Shown here in pieces: positions 43,601-52,600 of a stretch of DNA of 64,000 bases. Made by a program: the position numbers and the translations under genes. Under the pieces are notes generated by a model. It saw only the letters and a program-made list of their open reading frames with translations. It did not search any database and had not been told where the DNA came from. The stretch lies in the NCBI GenBank assembly GCA_031213475.1, contig JARUPZ010000010.1, positions 2,907,985-2,971,984 on the forward strand. Direction: 5' to 3'. Within the stretch, counting starts at the first letter, position 1. Every line of letters begins with the position of its first letter. The stretch comes from Nereocystis luetkeana. Its lineage: Eukaryota; Sar; Phaeophyceae; Laminariales; Laminariaceae.

Positions 43601-46600
43601 CGGGTTTCACCGACCAGGCAGACATTGCTTGCACCAAGCGCGAAGCGCCATGACAGCGCGGGGGGGGGGGGGATATACTCGGACTTCGGGTCACAAATAG
43701 AACGAGTCGAGCCACACGACACGGTTACAGCTCGGTCCTCCTACCCCCTACAGTTTGTTTGCACGCTCGTGGTTTTATTGTGTGCACGCACGTTCACAGG
43801 CCCACTCTTAACTCTACACACATATCCACACCATGGACAGATCATACAGATCATACAGATCATGATCTATCTGTCTACTATAGATCATATGATTCCTCAC
43901 TTGCCGCTGCGGGCGTTTGTGCAGGATCTGCTTAGTACAGATGCAACCCACCCAGGAAATATAAAAAATGTGTTCTGTACGAGTAGATCATGCAGGTGAC
44001 ATGGGTCCGTCCCACCCGGCAACATGAGCTGTAGATCCTACAGAGCATACAGATCATATATCTGCCTCGAAGTATCTAGATCATGACCTGGGCATAGATT
44101 ATCTGCATATGATCTGTATATGATCTGTCCATGATTACTCCAAGGTGTGAGCAAATCACAGCCCTCTTCCTTTTTTTACCCTAATATATACCAGGGTATC
44201 GCGCAACCCCTATATAATTATACGCTACTGCAACATATCACAGCCCTGACTACAAGTAATCCCCGAAACAATCGGAGCAATTGAAATCGGAATCGGCAAA
44301 ATCGCGGCGATAATTTCGCCCCATCATGTGCCGGTGTACAAAACTAAAAAATCGATTTCGCGCGTATTGTCAAGAGAGAACGAAGCCAGACGGCCCTTTT
44401 TCTTTTGTTGCCCTCGTCCGATATATATCGGCTCCGCCCCCCGATATATCGGGCATCGGCCGCCCCGAAGACAGAAAGTTTTGAATATCGCTCAACACAA
44501 CCGATTCACGATCGTACAAACTACACGTTACGATATCGGACAGTCCAAAGTATTACCCAAAACAATCGGAGCAATTTGGGACGGAATCTTTATTGCCGAT
44601 GTATTGCCGTTGCAGAAAATACTGAAATACGCACGGATTGCGAAAAGAGAAGTAAAGCCAAATCGCCACTTTTTTTTTTTTTTTGGGGGGGGGGTGGAGC
44701 TCGTCCGATATATAGGCTTCGATACCCGATATATCGGGGATCGGGTGCGCCGAAAATCGATATTTTAAATATCGGCAAACGCAGCCGTTCAAGTATATCA
44801 ACCCTACTTACTGAAAAACTACACGCTACAACATCTCACAACCTTCAACTATATGTATACCCTCCATTACGACATGCCTCCGTACGATATGTAGACCACG
44901 TATGTAGACTCACGAGCTCTTTCCAGGTGCCGGATTCAAAGTCGTGCTGAAAGAAATCGCACAGCCTGTCGGAGCCGTTGTAGCCGCCGAAGACGTACAT
45001 GCTCCCGTTGTGAACGGCGCAGGAGTGGAAGTAACGAGGCGTAGGCACGTCACCTGCATTTTGGGCGACGACACACAAAAACAAGAAAAAAACTGTGGAA
45101 TTACCATCCCGTCTCGTCTCGTCCCGGCCCGGCCCGGCCCGGCCCGTCACGGTCTTCCCATATCTACCGTCCCGTCAAATCACCACGTTACACTTTGAAA
45201 TTTTTGAACTTTTTTTTTCTTAATTTTTCCGAAATTCATTTTGGAAAATCTGGTACGTCCGTAAATCCTGTAGTTTTTCGTTTCGTTTTGGGAACCATCA
45301 GTCTTTTTGGCCTTAACTGCGGCGAATTGGAAAAATTGGGAAAATGAATGAAAACCAAGCGAGCCGGTTTTGCCCCTGTAGCCCATGAGTATTTCCACCC
45401 TTACCAACACATTTTATACACCTGTACGAGCGTATAAGAGGTACCTGGTAAGAAAAATACCGAGGATGAAAGAATAGGGAACAACATTGGAGGCAGCAAT
45501 CGTCACAACAAGATCAAAGCCATACACGATACCACTGCTGCTGCTGCATTTTCTTATCCCGAAAGTTTGGGGTGCGGGGTGTACGGTAAAAATAATAAAT
45601 GAGTGCAAAATAGTTTATTTTTTTCTTGACTTCGGGTAGACAAAACATACGTACGTAGTACGTACGTACGTACGTTCCACAAGTGTCGTACGTACAGTTT
45701 AGTATATATGCCTGCACGGAAGAAGTACCCGGTACAATTGCTCTTGTACTGTACAGATCCTGCGCAGCACCTCAGAATGGCAGATCAGGATCTAGATTCT
45801 CTATCTGTGGATGATCTATTTGTAGATGATCTATCCGTAGTTGATTTTTCTGTAGATGATCTATCTGTAGATGATATATCTGTAAATAGTATGTCTGTAG
45901 ATTATGTATCTGTAGCTAATATATCCGCAAATCATTTATCTGTGGATGATCTGTGTGTAGATGAACTATCTGTAGGTGATATCTCTGTAGGTGATCTATC
46001 TGTAGATGATATATCTGTGGGTGTTCTACCCGTAGATGATCTATCTGTAGACGGTCTATCCGTAGACGATCTATCTGTAGATGATATATCCGTAGATTAT
46101 CTAATTGTAAATGATCTATCTGTAGATGATCTATCCGTGGATGATATATCCGGAGATGATCTATCCGTAGATTATCTATCTGCACATGATATATCTGCCG
46201 AAACGGTGAAGTATTTCTCATGCGCCGCCAGTGAACACATTCACGTTACGCTACGCCACTCTTGCTTTTTCGCCCACTCACCCACGCCCGGAATCTGCGC
46301 CCACGTCATCGTCTCGAGGTCGCAGCGGTAGAAATCGTTCATGCGCTGGCAACAGACGTCGCATTGCGTTGCGTTGCGTTATGTCGTGTTACGTTGCGGC
46401 CAAACGAGGGGGGGGAGGGGGAGGGGGGGGGGGGGGGCGGCGGCACTTATTTGTTGAAGGTGTCTCATTTTTGGGCGCTCATTGCGTTATTTCCATACAT
46501 ACAGTCTTACGGTGGACCATATTACATAGAACCTACGGCCCATACAAAAACCTTTATATTTCGTTATTTTTACTACACAATATTTGGCCCCCTATTTACT

Positions 46601-48008
46601 ATGGTCCCTCGTAATAGTACCTAAAAAAGTTCTTCCTCATATTAGCAATAAACCCTTGCTGTTTGCGCTTTTGTCGGAACCATCTCCTATTAATAGGATG
46701 GCGATCGTTTTCTCGCTATTATGAATAATAGTATCCACTGTAGTGTATCAACCTTCTCAATGTGACAACACGATTGCGGGGGGAGGGGCAAGAGAGGCGG
46801 CACCGAGGGAAAACAAAGCCCATAAAAACATGAGAGCTTCGTATCGTACCTCACGCGAAACGGACGTACCGTAGGGAAGATATGAAGGCTCAAACTCGAT
46901 GAAACCCTTAGTCTAGGCCCTAACGAAAATTATTGTGCAACACAAGATGGATAAATTACCCGGTAAAATTCCTTAATTGAGGAGCCCAACAAATTATTGT
47001 GCAACACAAGTGGGATAAATTACCCGGTATTTACCCCGTAATTCCTTCTTCGAGAGGCCCGAAAATAATTGCGAAATACAAGTGGGATAAATTACCCGGT
47101 AATTACTGGGTAATTCCTAAGGTGAGGAGTCCCAAAATTATTGCGCAATACAAGTGGGTTGAATAACCCGGTACTTACCGGGTAACTCCTTAACTGAGGA
47201 CCGCAGTCCCGTTTTGGGAACAAACTGGTCATAATCTGAGTGGCTTTGTCCCCAACAACGGGACGGCAGTTCTGAAAAAGGGCAAGGGTTTCCTATCGTA
47301 ATAATCCCCCTCAACCATTCCAGGGCCGCAGTCCCGTTTTGGGGACGAACCACTCCGAATTTGACTGGTTTGTCCCCAAAACGGGACTGCGGCCCTGGAA
47401 TGGTTAAATAGGTTGGGTTAGCAACGGTGGGCAACGACACCATAAAACCAGCCGCTCGCTACGTGAGCTAGACAACCAGGGTACTGTTTTTGTTTGTTGT
47501 TTTATTCGCGGTAAGTCAAAGCGGGTGGTCGCGCTAGATCATTTGCGCGGGGTGGAGAACATTTACTCCGCACAAGGGGAATGATTGCATCACGTAGTGT
47601 TTATGGAAAGGCACCCACGAGGCAGCTACAGAGTACCCCCCCCCCCCTCCATTCCGGTCTCTGGAAGTGGCCAGCCACACCGGAAATTAAATCAACTTAT
47701 TGAAGCTGTCATCCATGTGCAAGTCTGCCTCACAAGCGGTTCTTGGCAGGATGCAGCTCACCCTTCATGCGACTCGCCGAACACCTCACGGCGCTTCTTT
47801 CGCTTGGTGGAAGCAATGTTTGCCTGGTGGGTGAAAACCCGACATGCTCCGTCCCGGCACCGTAAGGATGCAAGGGTCTATATATGGTCATACGACTTCG
47901 ACCATGCATGATATCGAGTACACCCCCTCCCCCCCACCCACCTCCGTCTCGGCAGGGGATGCGTGGTCAATGGTCAAAAGACCAAGACAAGCAACAAAAA
48001 TGAGTACG

Positions 48009-48057
<49 letters not shown>

Positions 48058-49586
48058 CCCCATCCAACCTCCACCTCCAACACGCCCCCTACCCATCCCC
48101 TACCCATTTTCACCTGCACCCCGTCGTACCCTCCGAATACGTACACATTATCACCATCCTTGCACCAGCTGGGGCAGGACCGGATGCTCGGGAGCTGACC
48201 CGAGGTCTCCACCTCCTCCCACAGAGACGTGTCTTAACAGGCAAAAAAAACGGAGAATCGAAAAAAAAAAAAAACAGAAAATCGAAACGCGGACAACGGT
48301 GGCAACAGATCAGCACCACACCCCCCCCCAAAAAAGCAGCGACAAAAAAAAAACAAGATAAAACAGCAGCACCGAAGAAGCAGAAAATCGAAAAAACAAA
48401 AAAAGGGGAAAAAAACTAAAATTGCGGGACGGGGGGGGGCGAGGGGGGGGGGGGTGACATAAAATCGGTCCCCTAGATACAGTTGCGAGGAGCTGTGCGG
48501 TACGAGCGCCGCATCACCGTACCAGGTGTACGTGTGGGCGTTAACGCTGCTCCTAGTGGAGACGGCTGCCAACAACACATTCATCATCGCTTTGATCGTT
48601 TCTTCGAGGCGTCCCATGAGGGGTCATAAACACCATGGGTCGGGTCGAATCGGGTCCGGTAAGCGTGACCCGATCCGATCCGATCCGATCCGATCCGATC
48701 CGAGAGTCCGAAGACCTCCCGACCCGACCCGACCTGACCCAACCCGCGAAATGGGGTCATGACCCATGAAGCGCCCTGATTAATCGATGCTCGTACTCGT
48801 GCGGCCTGCCCCCCCCAGACTCACCAAAGTTGAACCTATGCATATCGTTGAGCCAGGTGGTGCCGTCGTAGCCTCCGAAGAGGCAAAAGTAGTGGCTGTG
48901 GACCACGGCGACATAGCCAAACCGAGAAACCGGAGGCGCCCCGGCCGGCTCCACCTTACTCCACGTGCGCGTCTCTGTTTTCGATCGACGCAAAAAAAAA
49001 AAAAAAAAAAACGCATTAAAAATAAAACAATCCACATAAAAAATTCAGATGGATTTAAAAAAAAACACTCGCATTAAAAACCAAAACAATCCACATAAAA
49101 AATTCAGATGGGTTTTTTTCAACGAAAAAACACACGTGCTCATTTTTTATGTACGACGTTAACGAATATTTTGAAACGAAGCCCGTGCAGTTCGAATACT
49201 CTTTCGTTTCCAGTAACGGACAATCGGAGGCGCCCCAGCCGGCTCCATCTTTTTTTCACGTGGGGGTCTCTGTTCCGAAAAAACAAAAATGAAACCTCAA
49301 CTTTAAAAGGATGAGAAATCAACTCAAACACAAACCTCGCGTGAGAAATTCAGATAAAAATAAAAACAACACAAGACATATACGGAGTATATATTTTTTG
49401 TAGCAACAGGTGAAAACAAAACTATTTAAAAAAAAAACATACGAGTACATACCTAGAATGTACTTGTTATCACTCACATTTCATAGAGAAGGTCCGGTTC
49501 AATCTTCAGTTTAGCTCCAACTAAACAACTTAAAAACGGAAAGGCGAAGAATAAAAAAAACTGAAGAAAAACAAAACAACGAAAAA

Positions 49587-49681
<95 letters not shown>

Positions 49682-52600
49682 CCAAACAAATCGAATTGAA
49701 AAAAAAAAAAAAACAGAAAGAACCAAAACAAATCGAAACCTTAAGGGAAGAAACACACGCACACGCCTCACCGATGTGAAACCCGTGGAAGTCGTTGAGC
49801 CACTGGGAGCCGTTGTAGCCCCCGAAGAGGTATAGAGACCCCTTGTACTCCACCACCCCGTTGTTCTCCCGTACCCCCGGAGAAGGCCCGTGACACTTGA
49901 CTTCCTTCCAATCTCGAACCCCTGTGCATAAATCACACGGACCACGCGCAGCACACTTCCTTGTGTCAAGGCTACAATTACCGGTGTACATCAGTGGATA
50001 TACTTTGAAGGATGACAAGGATAATACAGATACCGTGGGGCGGAGGAGAGGTGGGGAGGGGGGGGGGGGGGGGGGGGGGGCGTACTCATTTGTTGCTTGC
50101 CTTAGTCATTTGACCATTGACCACGCATCCCTTTCGAGACGGAGCACCGTTCCTACTCCTAATAGAGACACCTCCAACAATTGGGCGCTCATTACGTTGT
50201 TTCCATATATTACATGGAAACTTTTTGCTAATCTTATCCCCTTCCTGTTTGGCCGCCTGTGGCCACCATCTATCTCCTAGGATAGCGATCGTTTTCTCGC
50301 TGCTATCTAGAGGAGGAGGGGGGGGAATGCACACACAGGTGCGCATCACACGACCACACGCACTGCTGTCTTCGACCATGTACCGCATACCAGATAACAT
50401 TCAAGATAACACACACACAACCCTCTCTCTCTCCCTCCCTCCCCTCGGGCTAATCCCAACGCTGGGTGAGCATACGTATCACCTACTCCCGATTTGATCT
50501 GATTGGCTCAGGCCGAGGGTTCAGGGTTGCTCTGATTGGCTTATTATGGTCAGGTTGAGGGCCGCTCAAATCGGCTTAGGGCTAGGGTTAGTTGCCATTC
50601 ATCCTGTATAAAGTAGTGTGTGTCAGCCATTTTCTCGAGTAAGCTTGGGAGATGGGGGAGCGTGTAAACGCCGAGCAGCGCGTCCACGGAAATATATCTC
50701 GACGAGAAATTTCCAAAGCCCCCCCCCCTCCCGTTTCGTGTTGTGTGTACCCCCATACATTCACCCTTTTAGAACCGCGATCTCGTTCCGGGGGCAAAGC
50801 ATTCAAATTCCACGTATTAATAGTTTGTCCCCAAAACGAGGCAGCGGTCCCAAAAGGGTCAAGGCTTGAGGCATGTTTCGGATAAAATCGACGCCGAAAA
50901 TAATTCCGGGGGGGGGGGCGAAAGGTGCATGTGCAAACCGCGGGCGTCACACGGAAATACGCATGTGCAAGCCGCGGGCGGGCCATACTGGGGCAACAGA
51001 CTACAGCAGGATAAGTCGTGAAGAGTCAATAGCACAATTGTCAGTATTACCACACCATAACTAAAACCACCAAACACAAAAAAAACAGCCAATCTCAACC
51101 CTCCGTTCGACAACTACACTACCACCAACACCAACTCCAACAATACCAACACCACCACCCACACCAACGTCACCTCCAACTCCTACACCAAACCAACAAC
51201 AACGCTAACACCAACGTTGATACCACTTCCAACCCCACTGCCAAATCAAACACCACCAACACTAACACCGAAGCTAAGACCATCACCAACACTACCGCCA
51301 AATCCAATACGAACACCTGTACCAAGCCCACCACCACCTCTAACCCAGACACAACCTCGCCGAATCCAACACCAACACCAACCCCAGCACTCAGCACCAT
51401 CTCCAACCCCAACACCACACCACCACCCCCACCTCTAACCCAGACACAACCTCGCCGAACCGAACACCAACACCAACCCCAGCACTCAGCACCCTCCAAC
51501 CCCAACACCACACCACCACCACCACCACCACCGCTAACACTGACACCAACGCTATTATTACGCGGGGGCCATAGTTAATAGGACCTATGGTATACATACA
51601 TTCCTATAAATTTAACCATTTTTACTAACAATATTCGGTCCTATTAACTATGGTCCCCCTTAATAGCACCACCACCGTATCTACCAAGAGTCAAACGAAA
51701 ACAATCTCAACAGTCAAGAGTCGAGCCATCCGACAATCGACTGCAGCATTCAACACCCACCAAAATCGAATTCCCAGAAGTCGTCCAATCGCCCGCTGCC
51801 GCCGTACCCACCGAACATGAACATCTTAAAGCGAGCCGAGCGAGAGTGCAGATAAGGCGTGCCAGGTTACAGGGTGAGGGTAAAAGCAAGGCAAGGCAGG
51901 GCACGGGTACGGCAAGACAAGCCAAGGCGAGGCAAAGCGAGGCAAAGAAAGGCAAGGCAAGGCAAGGCAAGGCAAGGCGAGGCAAGCCGAGGCGAGGCAA
52001 GGCGAGGCAAGGCGAGGCAAGGCAAGGCAAGGCAAGGCAAGGCAAGGCAAGGCAAGGCAAGGCAAGACAGGGCAAGGCAAGGCAAGGCAAGGCAAGGCAA
52101 GGCAAGGCAAGGCAAGGCAAGGCAAGGCAAGGCAAGGCAAGACAACGCAAGACATCACAAGGAAGGGCAAGGCAAGGCAGGGCAAGGCAGGGCAAGGCAA
52201 GGCAAGGCAAAGCGAGGCAAGGCAAACCAAAGGCAAGGCAAACCAAGGGCGAAGCACAGGCAAGGAAAAAAACCCAATCGTTTTCAATCGCGCGCGACGT
52301 GGGCAGTCAATCGAGCACACAGACAAGGCAGACAGATAGGCATACGTACAGAGAACAGACATCAGACAGACTCCTTCACGGCCCGCAAAACACCACCAGT
52401 TCCCTACTCTAGTACGCACATAGCAAACATCTTTGGTGCGTCATGACGAACTTTCTCGTGCTTAAAGAGGCATGCTACGACACGTAGGGATAGTACTTTC
52501 GGCCTTTTTTTTCTTCTCCTGACTGACCGGCCTTCTTGATCCAAAATCTGTTCGCACACCAACAATTTTTCACTCTTCAAGCGTTAAGATTTCGTGATAT

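Noticed and set aside
45708-46331. 207-codon plus-strand frame with DDLSVDD repeats
   Set aside because: It is the 15-bp satellite in an open register; its reverse complement occurs elsewhere as plain satellite.
51707-52446. Several open frames of 175-197 codons
   Set aside because: They come from the GGCAA pentamer array, which stays open in many frames; the real coding there is only the 64-base kelch exon.
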